Shown: positions 8,674-19,738, counted from the stretch's first letter. The stretch: DNA of 64,000 bases from Verminephrobacter eiseniae EF01-2 (GCF_000015565.1 NC_008786.1:4452501-4516500), one strand, 5' to 3'. The notes: a model not told the origin generated them from the sequence alone. Translations and numbers: made by a program.

Positions 8674-9249
8674 ATGATAGGCAAATTGACCGGCACTCTG
8701 CTGGAGAAAAATCCCCCCGAGGTGCTGCTCGACTGCCACGGCGTGGGCTACGAGGTGAATGTGCCGATGAGCAGCTTTTATAATCTGCCCGCCGTGGGCG
8801 AGCGTATCAGCCTGCTCACGCAGTTCATCGTGCGCGAGGACGCCCAACTGCTGTATGGCTTTGCCACTGCGCCTGAGCGCCAGGCGTTTCGCGCGCTGAT
8901 CAAGATAACGGGGGTGGGGCCGCGCATGGCGCTGTCGATACTTTCCGGCATGAGCGTGGCGGATCTGGCCCAGGCGATTGCACGGCAGGAGGCGGCCCGC
9001 CTGGTCAAGGTGCCGGGCGTTGGCAAAAGAACTGCCGAGCGATTGCTGCTGGAACTCAAGGGAAAGCTGGGCGCGGACTTGGGCGCCAGCCATGGCCCCG
9101 CAGTCAGCGGCGCGCAGGCGGATATCCTGCAGGCCCTGTTGGCTTTGGGCTACAACGACAAGGAGGCCGCAGCAGCGCTCAAGGCGCTGCCGGCGCAGGT
9201 AGAGGTCAGCGACGGCATCAAGTGGGCGCTCAAGGCCTTGACGAAGTAG
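8674..9249 (+). CDS. ruvA: Holliday junction DNA helicase subunit RuvA
   Basis: A 191-aa subunit that binds the four-way junction and loads the RuvB motor during branch migration. The N-terminal OB-fold starts MIGKLTG. The two helix-hairpin-helix motifs are '[17 protein letters not shown]' and '[19 protein letters not shown]', and the C-terminal RuvB-contact domain holds '[17 protein letters not shown]'. AAAGGA at 8663-8668 supports the start. Unusually, ruvB is about 2 kb downstream, separated by a secreted protease gene. Confidence 0.96.
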   Translation: MIGKLTGTLLEKNPPEVLLDCHGVGYEVNVPMSSFYNLPAVGERISLLTQFIVREDAQLLYGFATAPERQAFRALIKITGVGPRMALSILSGMSVADLAQAIARQEAARLVKVPGVGKRTAERLLLELKGKLGADLGASHGPAVSGAQADILQALLALGYNDKEAAAALKALPAQVEVSDGIKWALKALTK

Positions 9250-9330
9250 CATCCGGACGCTTGCGTGCCGTCTTGTCACATGCTTGGCACACTGCGAACA
9301 TCCAACCACCTTACTGAGTGAGGACGAGAA

Positions 9331-11247
9331 ATGAAAAATCCCGGGTTTGTGGCCCGCATGGGCATGCTGGGCGCCTTGGCGACCGTCCTCCTGTCTGGCT
9401 GTGGCGGCGCGGGCCAGGACGGCGCCCCATCGGCCGCCCAGACCCCGTCGGTAGCGAAGGTGGAGCAGGTGGACGGCCGGGTGCAGCCCGCCAGCGCCGA
9501 CCAGGGTGTGCCGCATGTCAAGTCGCGCCATGTGGGCGCAATCCCGATTCCGTCCCGGATCCGTCTGGGCGCGTTGAAGCAGGAGGAAATCCGGTCCGCC
9601 GTCTCTGACGCAAGCCCCCGCAAATTGGTCGGCCTGGCCCGCGCCGTGGACGCCGCGCCGACCTTGCAGCAACTGCAATGGCAGCCTGTGGCCGGCGGCG
9701 GCCAGGTCGCCGCCATCAGCGTTTCTGCCGAAGGCGCCCATGGCCTGCGGCTGGGGATCGTCGTGCGGCAGTTGCCCGGCAGTGCCGTGCTGCGCCTGTA
9801 TCGCCAGGCCGCGCCCGCCACGGTGTTCCAGATCTCGGGCCAGGAGGTGCTGCAGCGCATCGAGAGCAACGCGCTGGCCGGCGACCGCAGCCTCGACGGC
9901 CAGACCTGGTGGACGCCGGATCTGGGCGCCGACGAGGTCACGCTGGAGTTGGAACTGCCCGCAGGCGCCGACGTGGCTGCGCTCGACATGGCGCTGACCC
10001 GCGTATCGCATATCTTCGAGAACCTGGCCCTGCCCACGCAGGAGGAGTTCGAGACCAAGATCAACGATGCCATGCCATGCAACCGGGACGCCAGTTGCGA
10101 GAATGACTATGCCGACCAGCGCAACGCCGTGGCACGCACGAGCTTCGTATCGCGGGGCGATGCCTATACGTGCACCGGCACCTTGCTCAACGACAGCCAA
10201 TCTTCGGGGACACCGTATTTCCTGAGCGCCCACCACTGCATTTCGTCGCAGGCCGAGGCGGACACGCTGGAGACGAACTGGTTCTACCGCTCGTCCTCAT
10301 GCCGCAGCCGCACGCTGTCGAGCCGCTCTGTCCACCGCCGGGGCGGCGCCAAGCTGCTGTATTCCTCGGCCAGCACCGACACCGCGCTGCTCCAGCTCAA
10401 TGACGCACCGCCCGAAGGGGCCTTCTTTGCCGGCTGGGATGCCAGCGCCCAGGCCAAGTATTCTTCGGTGGCGACGCTGCACCACCCGGCTGGCGACATG
10501 CTGAAGATCAGTTTGGGCCGTTTGGGAGAGCAGACCACCTGCACCGCGATGAGCCAGTCAGGGTCGTTCGACTGCGAAGGAAAGACGGGCAACTATTACG
10601 AGGTGTACTGGTACCGGGGAACGACCGAGTACGGAAGCAGCGGCGCGGCCCTGCTCAATAGCGCCAAAAAGGTGATCGGCACCTTGTACGGCGGCACCTC
10701 CAGTTGTTTCAACATGTCTGCGAAAGAGATCTTTGGCCGGTTCGACGTGGCCTATGAGGCCGGACTGAAAAAATGGCTGGCAGCAGCGCCGGCCGACGCA
10801 TCGAACCAGCGCGTTGCAGTCCATCGCTTCTACAACAACAGAGCAGGCTCGCATTTCTTCACCACCAATGTGGCCGAGCGGGACTACGTGATCCAGAGAT
10901 TGTCCGACTTTGCGTATGAAGGGGTGGCCTTTTACGCACAAGCACAGGCTCAGCCGGGCAGCATCCCCATGTACCGTTTCTATGGCGCGGACAGTGGCGC
11001 CCATTTCTTCACGGCCAGCGCGCAAGAGCGCGACGATGTGAAAAACAATATGCCGCAATACCGCTACGAGGGCATTGCATGGTACGCATCGCCTGACCAC
11101 AGCGCCAACACATCACCGGTATTCCGCTTCTCCTACAAGCAGGTACCCTTCTACACCATCAACCAGGCCGAGCGGGACTTCATCATCGCCCACTATCGTG
11201 AGTACACCTACGAGGGCCCCAACTACTACGCGTGGACCAATCCATAA
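9331..11247 (+). CDS. Secreted lipoprotein protease, lysyl-endopeptidase-like, with C-terminal DUF5648-type repeats
   Basis: A 638-aa precursor. The N-terminus is a lipoprotein signal peptide with lipobox LLSGC (Cys24). Residues about 250-480 are a trypsin-like domain closest in pattern to Achromobacter lysyl endopeptidase: catalytic His in 'YFLSAHHC' (about residue 302), Asp in '[11 protein letters not shown]', Ser in 'YGSSGAALL' (about residue 437), plus '[13 protein letters not shown]' and 'LYGGTSSCF'. The stretch between signal and protease is probably a propeptide. The last ~150 residues contain three repeats of the type 'YRFY...G.HFFT...AERD' seen in DUF5648 proteins, likely a carbohydrate or cell-surface module. 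Its position splits ruvA from ruvB, suggesting insertion. Lysine specificity is inferred from family resemblance only. Confidence 0.82.
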   Translation: MKNPGFVARMGMLGALATVLLSGCGGAGQDGAPSAAQTPSVAKVEQVDGRVQPASADQGVPHVKSRHVGAIPIPSRIRLGALKQEEIRSAVSDASPRKLVGLARAVDAAPTLQQLQWQPVAGGGQVAAISVSAEGAHGLRLGIVVRQLPGSAVLRLYRQAAPATVFQISGQEVLQRIESNALAGDRSLDGQTWWTPDLGADEVTLELELPAGADVAALDMALTRVSHIFENLALPTQEEFETKINDAMPCNRDASCENDYADQRNAVARTSFVSRGDAYTCTGTLLNDSQSSGTPYFLSAHHCISSQAEADTLETNWFYRSSSCRSRTLSSRSVHRRGGAKLLYSSASTDTALLQLNDAPPEGAFFAGWDASAQAKYSSVATLHHPAGDMLKISLGRLGEQTTCTAMSQSGSFDCEGKTGNYYEVYWYRGTTEYGSSGAALLNSAKKVIGTLYGGTSSCFNMSAKEIFGRFDVAYEAGLKKWLAAAPADASNQRVAVHRFYNNRAGSHFFTTNVAERDYVIQRLSDFAYEGVAFYAQAQAQPGSIPMYRFYGADSGAHFFTASAQERDDVKNNMPQYRYEGIAWYASPDHSANTSPVFRFSYKQVPFYTINQAERDFIIAHYREYTYEGPNYYAWTNP

Positions 11248-11255
11248 GCCCTGCG

Positions 11256-12320
<1,065 letters not shown>

Positions 12321-12489
12321 ACGAGACGGCATCTGCAAACACGGGCACTGAGCCATGCCGGCCGGGGCGCTGGCACTGATACCATCACCTCCTGCGGCAC
12401 CACCGCTGATCCGCTGATCCGCAGTGGCTCGGCGGCGTGGACGCTGCGGCCCGTCCGGCGCATGCTTGCTTTGAAAACCAGGTTGTTTC

Positions 12490-12795
12490 ATGTCTCTTTC
12501 CGGCTCCGTCTGGCTCATCATCGTGGCCGCCTTCATGGCGGCCAATGGGCCCTTCGTCAACCAGCGCTGGGGGCTGCTCGGGCCTGTGGCCAGCGCCGGC
12601 AAGCCCTTGTTCGCGCGGCTGGCCGAACTGGTCGTGCTGTACTTTGTGGTCGGGGGACTGGCGCTGTTGCTGGAGCGCCGTGCCGGGCAGATCGCGCCGC
12701 AGGGCTGGGAGTTTTATGCCATCACCGGGCCGCTGTTCCTGACCTTGGCATTCCCCGGCTTTGTCTATCGCTACCTGCTGCGCCGCCATGGCTGA
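12490..12795 (+). CDS. DUF2818 family small inner-membrane protein
   Basis: A 101-aa protein with three predicted membrane segments: residues 6-24, about 43-62 and about 74-96. The 'ANGPFVNQRWG' motif after the first segment is typical of DUF2818. In betaproteobacteria such genes usually follow the NADH dehydrogenase (nuo) operon and precede a DUF1178 gene. Here the DUF1178 partner is present 6 bases downstream but nuoN is not upstream. The biochemical role is unknown. Confidence 0.8.
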   Translation: MSLSGSVWLIIVAAFMAANGPFVNQRWGLLGPVASAGKPLFARLAELVVLYFVVGGLALLLERRAGQIAPQGWEFYAITGPLFLTLAFPGFVYRYLLRRHG

Positions 12796-12801
12796 ACTGC
12801 G

Positions 12802-13236
12802 ATGAAGGTGCTTGATCTGCAATGTCGGCAAGGCCATGTCTTCGAGGGCTGGTTTGCCTGCGAGGAGGACTTTCGCAGCCAGCAGCAGCGCGGCTTGGTG
12901 CAATGCCCGCTGTGCGCGGACGAGCATATCGAAAAGCGTTTGAGCGCCCCGCGGCTGAACCTCGGCGCGCGCGCAGCGCCGGCGGCAAACGACAGTGCTG
13001 CGGCCGATGCCGGCGCGCAGGCCGCCTGGCTGGCCTTGGCGCGCAAACTGATGGCCAATACCGAGGATGTAGGGCCGCGCTTTGCCCAGGAAGCGCGGCG
13101 CATGCACCATGGCGAAGTGCCGGAGCGCGCGATTCGCGGCCAGGCGACGCCCCATGATGCGCTGCAACTGATCGAAGAGGGGATTGCCGTGCTGCCCATG
13201 CCTTTGCCGGTGGCGGCCAAGGAAACCCTGCAGTAG
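12802..13236 (+). CDS. DUF1178 family zinc-ribbon-like protein
   Basis: A 144-aa protein. The N-terminus has the DUF1178 signature 'MKVLDLQCRQGHVFEGWF' followed by 'CPLCADEHIEKRLSAPRLN'; the paired cysteines suggest a zinc ribbon. 'NTEDVGPRFAQEARRMHHGE' is the conserved C-terminal block. Function is unknown; a regulatory or nucleic-acid-binding role is only a guess. It is co-directional and nearly contiguous with the DUF2818 gene. Confidence 0.85.
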   Translation: MKVLDLQCRQGHVFEGWFACEEDFRSQQQRGLVQCPLCADEHIEKRLSAPRLNLGARAAPAANDSAAADAGAQAAWLALARKLMANTEDVGPRFAQEARRMHHGEVPERAIRGQATPHDALQLIEEGIAVLPMPLPVAAKETLQ

Positions 13237-13475
13237 TCTTTGCTTGCCACTGCATACGCTCCGGCGGCCCAGGGTTCCTGTACTGCCGGCGCAACATTCA
13301 TACACACTGGATGCTACCAATTCAATAGACAATGTCAGCGCCCATCAGCATTTGTCCCAGTAGCTACTGCCGGGTTGGTGGCATACGATGCGTGGCGCGA
13401 CGAGTCCACGCAGACCTCGGCCCATTGCCAAGGTTCTTTTTTTCTTTCAGCACCCGATGAAGCGGTCCAGGCGCA

Positions 13476-14246
13476 ATGAGCGATGTCATTCTTGAAACCA
13501 GCAGCCTGACCAAAGAGTTCAAGGGCTTTACTGCCGTCAGCGATGTGAACCTGGCTGTGCGCCGGGGCAGCATCCATGCGCTGATCGGCCCCAACGGGGC
13601 CGGCAAGACCACTTGCTTCAACCTGTTGACCAAATTCCTGGAGCCTACCTCGGGCGTCATCCGCTTCAACGGGCATGACATCACGCGCGAGCAGCCAGCG
13701 CAGATCGCCCGCCGTGGCGTGATCCGCTCGTTCCAGATTTCCGCCGTGTTCCCGCAGCTGAGCTTGCTGGAGAACGTGCGCCTGGGCTTGCAGCGCAAGC
13801 TCGGCAGCTCTTTTTACTTTTGGCGCAGCGAGCGCACATTGCACCAGTTGAATGAGCGCGCAATGCAACTGTTGAGTGAAGTAGGGCTTGCCGAACTGGC
13901 CGGCGAACTGACCGTGAACCTGCCGTATGGCCGCAAGCGCGCGCTCGAGATTGCCACCACGCTGGCGCTGGAGCCTGAACTGATGCTGCTCGACGAACCC
14001 ACCCAGGGCATGGGCCATGAGGATGTCGATCGGGTCACGCAGTTGATCGAGAAGGTGGCCGCCGGCCGCACCGTCCTGATGGTCGAGCACAACATGAAAG
14101 TGGTCGCCAGCATCGCGGATCGCATCACGGTGCTGCAACGCGGCGCGGTGCTGGCCGAAGGGCCTTACGCCGAAGTGTCGAACAACCCGCAGGTGATGCA
14201 GGCCTACATGGGCACGACCGACGGCCCATTGCAGGGGGCGCACTGA
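13476..14246 (+). CDS. livG: Liv system 1: ABC ATPase LivG-type
   Basis: First of the two ATPases (256 aa) of a branched-chain-amino-acid-family (HAAT) importer. Walker A 'GPNGAGKTTCFNLLTKFLEP', LivG-type 'RRGVIRSFQISAVFPQLSLLENV', Walker B 'LMLLDEPTQGMG' and the H-loop 'VLMVEHNMKVV' are visible. The signature motif reads 'LPYGRKRALEIA', the usual LivG variant. It opens the five-gene order G-F-K-H-M; a single base separates its stop from livF. A 239-base gap upstream probably holds the operon promoter. The substrate is not known. Confidence 0.92.
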   Translation: MSDVILETSSLTKEFKGFTAVSDVNLAVRRGSIHALIGPNGAGKTTCFNLLTKFLEPTSGVIRFNGHDITREQPAQIARRGVIRSFQISAVFPQLSLLENVRLGLQRKLGSSFYFWRSERTLHQLNERAMQLLSEVGLAELAGELTVNLPYGRKRALEIATTLALEPELMLLDEPTQGMGHEDVDRVTQLIEKVAAGRTVLMVEHNMKVVASIADRITVLQRGAVLAEGPYAEVSNNPQVMQAYMGTTDGPLQGAH

Positions 14247-14247
14247 C

Positions 14248-14973
14248 ATGGCGGCCCCTGCAGCGAACACCCCGGCGCTCGAAATCTGCAACCTTCAGGC
14301 TTGGTATGGCCAGTCGCATGTGCTGCATGGCGTGGACATCGTCGTGCGGCCCGGTGAAGTGGTCACGCTGCTCGGGCGCAATGGCGCGGGCCGCACCACC
14401 ACGCTGCGCGCCATCATGGGTTTGACCGGAACGCGCCAGGGCACGATCAGGATCAACGGCGTCGAGACGGTGAACCTGCCCACGCACCGCATTGCCCACC
14501 TGGGCGTGGGCTACTGCCCGGAAGAGCGCGGCATCTTCTCCAGCCTGTCGTGTCAAGAAAATCTGCTGTTGCCCCCGCTGCTCAAAACCGGCTCGGCGGG
14601 CATGTCGGTGCAGGAAATCTACGCCCTGTTCCCTAACCTGGCCGAGCGCAAGAACAGCCAGGGCACGCGGCTGTCCGGTGGCGAGCAGCAGATGCTGGCC
14701 GTGGCGCGCATTTTGCGCACCGGCGCCCGGTTGCTGCTGCTCGATGAAATCTCCGAGGGGCTGGCCCCGGTCATCGTTCAGGCCCTGGCGCGCATGATCA
14801 CCATGCTGCGCGAAAAGGGCTACACCGTGGTCATGGTCGAGCAGAACTTCCACTTTGCCGCGCCGCTGGCCGACCGTTTTTACGTGATGGAGCATGGCCG
14901 CATCGTCGAGCAGTTCGGCGCCCGCGAGCTCCCGCAGAAAATGCCCGTGCTCACTGAACTGCTCGGCGTTTGA
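14248..14973 (+). CDS. livF: Liv system 1: ABC ATPase LivF-type with Arg in Walker A
   Basis: Second ATPase (241 aa). The signature 'RLSGGEQQMLAVARIL', Walker B 'LLLLDEISEGLAP' and H-loop 'MVEQNFHFA' are normal. The Walker A reads GRNGAGRTTTLRA: the invariant Lys is Arg (codon CGC at 14392-14394, residue 49), whereas the LivG of this system and the LivF of the other two systems keep GKT/GKS. Either this is a tolerated subfamily variant or one nucleotide site of the transporter is weakened. The next gene in the operon is the binding protein, 86 bases on. Confidence 0.9.
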   Translation: MAAPAANTPALEICNLQAWYGQSHVLHGVDIVVRPGEVVTLLGRNGAGRTTTLRAIMGLTGTRQGTIRINGVETVNLPTHRIAHLGVGYCPEERGIFSSLSCQENLLLPPLLKTGSAGMSVQEIYALFPNLAERKNSQGTRLSGGEQQMLAVARILRTGARLLLLDEISEGLAPVIVQALARMITMLREKGYTVVMVEQNFHFAAPLADRFYVMEHGRIVEQFGARELPQKMPVLTELLGV

Positions 14974-15059
14974 GGCCCGCCCTGCCGCCCCGCATCTCCC
15001 CCCTCCCCCGCTTACCCCGCTTATCCCAATCCCCGGTTTTCATCCACAGGAGAAGATCC

Positions 15060-16274
15060 ATGAAGAAACGATCCAAAGTGCTGGCCTCGATGCTGGGCAT
15101 TGCCTGCCTGGTCGCCTCGGCCACCTCGACCGCATGGGCGCAACAGACGCCAGACAAGCTCAAGATCGGCTTCATCACCGACATGTCCAGCCTGTACGCC
15201 GACCTCGAAGGCAAGAACGGCGCGCTGGCGATACAGATGGCGATCGACGACTTTGGCGGCAAGGTGCTGGGCATGCCGATCGAGTTGCTCAGCGCAGACC
15301 ATCAGAACAAGGCCGACATCGCCGCCTCGAAGGCGCGCGAATGGATAGACACCCAGGGCCTGACCATGGTGTTTGGCGGCAGCAATTCCGGCACCGCATT
15401 GGCGACGGCCAAAGTGGCGGCCGAGAAAAAACGGGTGTACATCAACAACGGCGCGGCCAGTTCGGCCCTGACCAATGAGCAATGCTCGCCTTACACGGTG
15501 CACTATGCCTACGACACCGTGGCACTGGCCAAGGGCACGGCCTCGGCCATCGTCGATGCCGGCAGCAAGAGCTGGTTCTTCCTGACGGCAGACTATGCCT
15601 TCGGCCACGCGCTCGAAGCCGACACCAGCGCCGTGATCAAAGCCAAGGGCGGCACCGTGGTCGGCTCGGTGCGCCATCCGCTGAACGCATCGGACTTCTC
15701 GTCCTTCTTGTTGCAGGCGCAAAGCTCCAAGGCGCAAATCCTGGGCCTGGCCACCGCCGGTGGCGACACCATCAACGCGATCAAGGCGGCCAAAGAGTTC
15801 GGCATCAGCAAGAGCATGCAGATCGCCGGTCTGCTGATCTTCCTGACCGACGTGCACAGCCTGGGCCTGCGCAACACCGAGGGCCTGCAGTTCACCACCA
15901 GTTGGTACTGGGACATGAACGATGAAACACGCAAATTCGCTGCCCGCTTCTTCGACAAGACCAAGCGCATGCCCTCGTCGATACAGGCGGCCGACTACTC
16001 GGCGACGATGAACTACCTCAAGGCCGTCGAAGCCGCCAAGACGGTGGACGCCGACAAGGTGATGAGCACCTGGCGCGGCATGAAGATGAACGACTTCTTC
16101 GGCTCGGGCCAATTGCGTGCCGACGGCCGCTATGTGCATGACATGTACCTGATGGAGGTCAAGAAACCTTCGGAATCGACCAAGCCCTGGGACTACTACA
16201 AACTGATCAAGAAACTGCCGGGCGACGAGGTATTCACCACCAAGGCCGAGAGCAAATGCGCGCTCTGGAAGTGA
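15060..16274 (+). CDS. Liv system 1: periplasmic substrate-binding protein
   Basis: A 404-aa Peripla_BP_6 (Leu/Ile/Val-binding-like) protein with an N-terminal Sec signal peptide (basic MKKRSK, hydrophobic core, cleavage near 'STAWAQ'). The typical opening 'LKIGFITDMSSLYADLEG' and 'MVFGGSNSGTALA' are visible. AGGAGAAG just before 15060 fixes the start; upstream in-frame codons are Pro-rich junk. It lies between the ATPase and permease genes. Ligand unknown; family members bind amino acids, amides or aromatic acids. Confidence 0.9.
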   Translation: MKKRSKVLASMLGIACLVASATSTAWAQQTPDKLKIGFITDMSSLYADLEGKNGALAIQMAIDDFGGKVLGMPIELLSADHQNKADIAASKAREWIDTQGLTMVFGGSNSGTALATAKVAAEKKRVYINNGAASSALTNEQCSPYTVHYAYDTVALAKGTASAIVDAGSKSWFFLTADYAFGHALEADTSAVIKAKGGTVVGSVRHPLNASDFSSFLLQAQSSKAQILGLATAGGDTINAIKAAKEFGISKSMQIAGLLIFLTDVHSLGLRNTEGLQFTTSWYWDMNDETRKFAARFFDKTKRMPSSIQAADYSATMNYLKAVEAAKTVDADKVMSTWRGMKMNDFFGSGQLRADGRYVHDMYLMEVKKPSESTKPWDYYKLIKKLPGDEVFTTKAESKCALWK

Positions 16275-16341
16275 CGCCCCCGACGGCCGGCGCAGCCCGT
16301 TCCCACCCCCTGACCAGTGCCCCAGTGCCACTTGCTTGCCC

Positions 16342-17226
16342 ATGGAAATCTTCGGCGTCTCATTGTCGGGCCTGTTGAGCCAGCTCCTTTTGGGGCTGGT
16401 CAACGGCTCGTTCTATGCCATTTTGAGCCTCGGGCTGGCGGTGATCTTCGGTCTGCTCAACGTCATCAACTTTGCCCACGGGGCGCTGTTCATGTCCGGC
16501 GCCCTGATGACCTGGATGGCGCTGAACTACTGGGGGCTCAACTACTGGTGGATGCTGGTGCTGGCGCCGCTGGTGGTGGGCCTGTTCGGGGCGCTGATCG
16601 AGCGCCTGCTGCTGCGCTGGATTTACCGGCTCGACCACCTGTACGGCCTGCTGCTCACGCTCGGTCTGACGCTGCTGATCGAAGGGGTGTTCCGCTCGGT
16701 CTACGGGGTCTCGGGCCTGGGCTACGACCCCCCCGAACTGCTCGAAGGCGCCACCGGGCTCGGCTTCATGATCATGCCCAACTACCGGGCCTGGGTGGTG
16801 CTGGCCTCGCTGGTGGTGTGCCTGGGCACCTGGTATGTGATCGAGAAAACCAAGCTCGGCGCCTATCTGCGCGCCGGCACGGAAAACCCGCGCCTGGTCG
16901 AAGCCTTCGGCATCAACGTGCCGCTGATGGTGACGCTGACCTACGCCTTTGGCGCAGCGCTGGCCGCGTTTGCCGGCGTGCTCGCAGCCCCGGTCTACCA
17001 GGTCACCCCGCTGATGGGCCAGAACCTCATCATCGTGGTCTTCGCCGTGGTGGTGATCGGCGGCATGGGCTCGATCATGGGCGCCATCCTCACCGGGCTG
17101 GGGCTGGGCGTCATCGAGGGCTTTACCAAGGTGTTCTACCCGCAAGCCTCCTCCACCGTGGTGTTCGTGATCATGGTGATCGTTTTGCTGATTCGTCCCG
17201 CCGGGCTGTTCGGCAAAGAAAAATAG
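16342..17226 (+). CDS. livH: Liv system 1: permease LivH-type
   Basis: A 294-aa inner-membrane permease, BPD_transp_2 family, with about eight hydrophobic segments. The family motif 'LSLGLAVIFGLLNVINFAHG' lies near the N-terminus, and 'VFAVVVIGGMGSIMGAILTG' near the C-terminus contacts the ATPase. ATG at 16342 is preferred to the TTG at 16336. Twelve bases separate it from livM. Confidence 0.92.
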   Translation: MEIFGVSLSGLLSQLLLGLVNGSFYAILSLGLAVIFGLLNVINFAHGALFMSGALMTWMALNYWGLNYWWMLVLAPLVVGLFGALIERLLLRWIYRLDHLYGLLLTLGLTLLIEGVFRSVYGVSGLGYDPPELLEGATGLGFMIMPNYRAWVVLASLVVCLGTWYVIEKTKLGAYLRAGTENPRLVEAFGINVPLMVTLTYAFGAALAAFAGVLAAPVYQVTPLMGQNLIIVVFAVVVIGGMGSIMGAILTGLGLGVIEGFTKVFYPQASSTVVFVIMVIVLLIRPAGLFGKEK

Positions 17227-17238
17227 GAGGGCGCCGGC

Positions 17239-18246
17239 ATGAATTCCAGAAACACCCGGGCCATCGGTTACGGCCTGCTGCTGTTGGCCCTGCTGGCGGC
17301 GCCATTTCTGGGCGCTTACCCGGTGTTCGCGATGAAGCTGATGTGCTTTGCCCTGTTTGCTTCGGCGTTCAACCTGCTGCTGGGCTACACCGGCCTGCTG
17401 TCCTTCGGCCATGCCGCGTTCCTGGGCGGCGCGGCTTATCTGGCCGGGCATGCGATCAAGGTCTGGGGCCTGACGCCGGAACTGGGCCTGCTGCTGGGCA
17501 GTGCCGGCGGCGCGCTGCTCGGGCTGCTGTTCGGCTGGCTGGCGATCCGCCGCCAAGGCATCTACTTTTCGATGATCACGCTGGCGCTGGCCCAGATGCT
17601 GTTCTTTGCCTGCGTGCAGGCCCCGTTCACCGGGGGCGAGGACGGCCTGCAGGGCGTGCCGCGCGGCAAGCTGTTCGGCCTGATCGATCTGCACAGCGAT
17701 CTGGCCATGTACTACTTGGTGCTGGTGATCGTGGTGCTGGCGTTTTTGCTCATCGTGCGCACCATCCACTCACCGTTTGGCCAAGTGCTCAAGGGCATCA
17801 AGGAGAACGAGCCGCGCGCCATCTCGCTGGGCTACGACACGCACCGCTTCAAGCTGCTGGCCTTCGTGCTGTCGGCCGCATTGGCCGGCCTGGCGGGCGC
17901 GCTCAAGACGCTGGTGCTCGGCTTTGCCACGCTGTCCGACGTGCACTGGACTGCCTCCGGCCAGGTCATCTTGATGACGCTGCTGGGTGGCCTGGGCACC
18001 CTGTCCGGCCCGCTGGTCGGCGCTGCCGTGGTGGTGCTGCTGGAAAACAAGATCGGCGAATTCGGCAACCTGCTGGCGGCGCTGAGCCATGTGCAATGGT
18101 TCCGAACCTTGGGCGAATCAGTGACCATGGTCACGGGCCTGATCTTCGTGGTCTGCGTGCTGGCATTCCGTCGCGGCATCATGGGCGAAATCAGCGCCTG
18201 GCTGGCCCGGCGCCATGCGAGGGGCGTCAGCAGCCCACCACACTGA
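17239..18246 (+). CDS. livM: Liv system 1: permease LivM-type
   Basis: A 335-aa second permease of the importer. The LivM motif 'NLLLGYTGLLSFGHAAFLGG' is near residue 50 and 'IKENEPRAISLGYDTHRFKL' is the conserved cytoplasmic loop. AGGAGGG at 17226-17232 is the ribosome binding site. It is the last gene of the operon and converges with pgk. Confidence 0.92.
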   Translation: MNSRNTRAIGYGLLLLALLAAPFLGAYPVFAMKLMCFALFASAFNLLLGYTGLLSFGHAAFLGGAAYLAGHAIKVWGLTPELGLLLGSAGGALLGLLFGWLAIRRQGIYFSMITLALAQMLFFACVQAPFTGGEDGLQGVPRGKLFGLIDLHSDLAMYYLVLVIVVLAFLLIVRTIHSPFGQVLKGIKENEPRAISLGYDTHRFKLLAFVLSAALAGLAGALKTLVLGFATLSDVHWTASGQVILMTLLGGLGTLSGPLVGAAVVVLLENKIGEFGNLLAALSHVQWFRTLGESVTMVTGLIFVVCVLAFRRGIMGEISAWLARRHARGVSSPPH

Positions 18247-18279
18247 CGCGCTCCGACCGGCAGGCCCGTATGGGGCCGC

Positions 18280-18322
18280 CATGCGGGTCATGCGGGTCAT
18301 GCGGATCAATATGGGCCCATAT
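18280..18322. repeat. 9-bp tandem repeat and 14-bp palindrome between livM and pgk
   Basis: Three units of CATGCGGGT (last one CATGCGGAT) at 18280-18306 are followed by the perfect palindrome ATATGGGCCCATAT at 18309-18322. The site lies in the 213-base gap between convergent genes. A termination or protein-binding role is possible but unproven; no T-run follows. Confidence 0.6.
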
Positions 18323-18459
18323 GGGCAATAGGGCCACATGGGAGGGGTGGCCTGCTGGTGGCTCCGGCCCAGCGCGGGTATGCGCGGCGCGGCGCCATGG
18401 TGGCAGCGTCCCGGCGCGCGTCTGGTGCCGCAGGAATTGCCGCTGCCGGCCGATGGCGG

Positions 18460-19698
18460 CTACGCGGGTCGATGCGGCGCCGGCGCGCTTGCGGCTTGCC
18501 CGGCGGCCGTTGCGCGCTGCTCCAGGATGGCCAGGGCCGGGAGCTTTTTGCCTTCGAGCATCTCCAGAAAGGCCCCGCCGCCGGTCGAGATGTAGCCCAC
18601 TTGCCGGGCGATGCCGTACTTGGCGATGGCCGCGAGCGTGTCGCCGCCGCCGGCAATGCTGAATGCGGCCGATTCGGCAATCGCCCGGGCGATGGTGCGG
18701 GTGCCGCCGTCGAATGCGGCAAACTCGAACACCCCGACCGGGCCGTTCCAGACGATGGTGCCGGCGCATTCGAGTTGCCGGGCCAGGCGGGCCGCCGTGT
18801 CGGGGCCGATGTCCAGAATCATGTCGTCGGGCGCTACGTCGGCGGCGGCTTTCACGGTGGCCGGCGCGTCGGCGGCAAAACGCCGGGCCACCACCACGTC
18901 GGTGGGAATCGGCACCTCGGCACCCCGGGCCTTCAGCGCCGCCATCACGGACCGGGCGGCGCCCTGCAGGTCGGGCTCGGCCAGGCTTTTGCCTATGGGC
19001 AGGCCCGCCGCCAGCATGAAGGTGTTGGCGATGCCGCCGCCGACGATGAGTTGATCGACCTTGTCGGCCAGGCTTTGCAATATGGTCAGTTTGGTCGACA
19101 CCTTGGAGCCGGCCACAATCGCGACCAGTGGGCGCCGGGGCTGGGCCAGCGCCTGGGTCAGCGCGTCGATCTCGGCCGCCAGCAGCGGGCCGGCGCAGGC
19201 CAAGGGGGCAAACCGGGCGATGCCATGGGTTGTGCCTTCGGCGCGGTGGGCGCTGCCAAAGGCGTCGTTCACGTAGATGTCGCACAGCGCGGCCAGTCGA
19301 CGGGCCAGGGCTTGCCGGTTTTCTTTCTCCCCGACATTCAGACGGCAGTTTTCCAGCAGCACGACCTGGCCCGGGGCGACGGCAACGCCCTCCACCCAGT
19401 CGCTGACCAGCGGCACCGCATGGCCGAGCAACTGCGCCAGCCGGGCCGCCACCGGCGCCAGAGAGTCTGCGGGCCTGAACTGGCCTTCGCTCGGGCGGCC
19501 CAGGTGGCTGGTCACCATCACGGCGGCTCCGGCTTGAAGCGCCATGCGGATGCAGTCCAGCGAGGCCCGGATGCGGGTGTCCTCGGTGATGCGGCCGGCG
19601 GCGTCCTGCGGCACGTTCAGGTCGGCGCGGATGAAGACGCGCCGGCCCTGGGCCTGGCCCCGGGCGCACAGATCGGAAAAGCGGAGGATGTCGTTCAT
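18460..19698 (-). CDS. pgk: Phosphoglycerate kinase
   Basis: A 412-aa cytosolic glycolytic enzyme that transfers phosphate between 1,3-bisphosphoglycerate and ADP. Signature blocks are '[15 protein letters not shown]', '[13 protein letters not shown]', '[14 protein letters not shown]', '[11 protein letters not shown]', the hinge '[13 protein letters not shown]' and the nucleotide-binding 'GPVGVFE...[13 protein letters not shown]'. ATG at 19698 starts [10 protein letters not shown] as in relatives, though no good ribosome binding site is seen. Repeat E1 copy 2 begins 41 bases upstream and may hold or disrupt its promoter. Confidence 0.96.
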   Translation of the reverse strand: MNDILRFSDLCARGQAQGRRVFIRADLNVPQDAAGRITEDTRIRASLDCIRMALQAGAAVMVTSHLGRPSEGQFRPADSLAPVAARLAQLLGHAVPLVSDWVEGVAVAPGQVVLLENCRLNVGEKENRQALARRLAALCDIYVNDAFGSAHRAEGTTHGIARFAPLACAGPLLAAEIDALTQALAQPRRPLVAIVAGSKVSTKLTILQSLADKVDQLIVGGGIANTFMLAAGLPIGKSLAEPDLQGAARSVMAALKARGAEVPIPTDVVVARRFAADAPATVKAAADVAPDDMILDIGPDTAARLARQLECAGTIVWNGPVGVFEFAAFDGGTRTIARAIAESAAFSIAGGGDTLAAIAKYGIARQVGYISTGGGAFLEMLEGKKLPALAILEQRATAAGQAASAPAPHRPA

Positions 19699-19738
19699 GG
19701 CTGGGGGTTTCCTGGGGCGCGCATGGGCTGCGCACCCT

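Noticed and set aside
8595..10236. PhoH extended far upstream into the ruvA region
   Set aside because: The added part is antisense to ruvA and the protease gene; family N-terminus begins at the GTG at 8595.
18309..18322. Rho-independent terminator between livM and pgk
   Set aside because: The palindrome is only 14 bp with no loop and no T-run, so termination is not supported.
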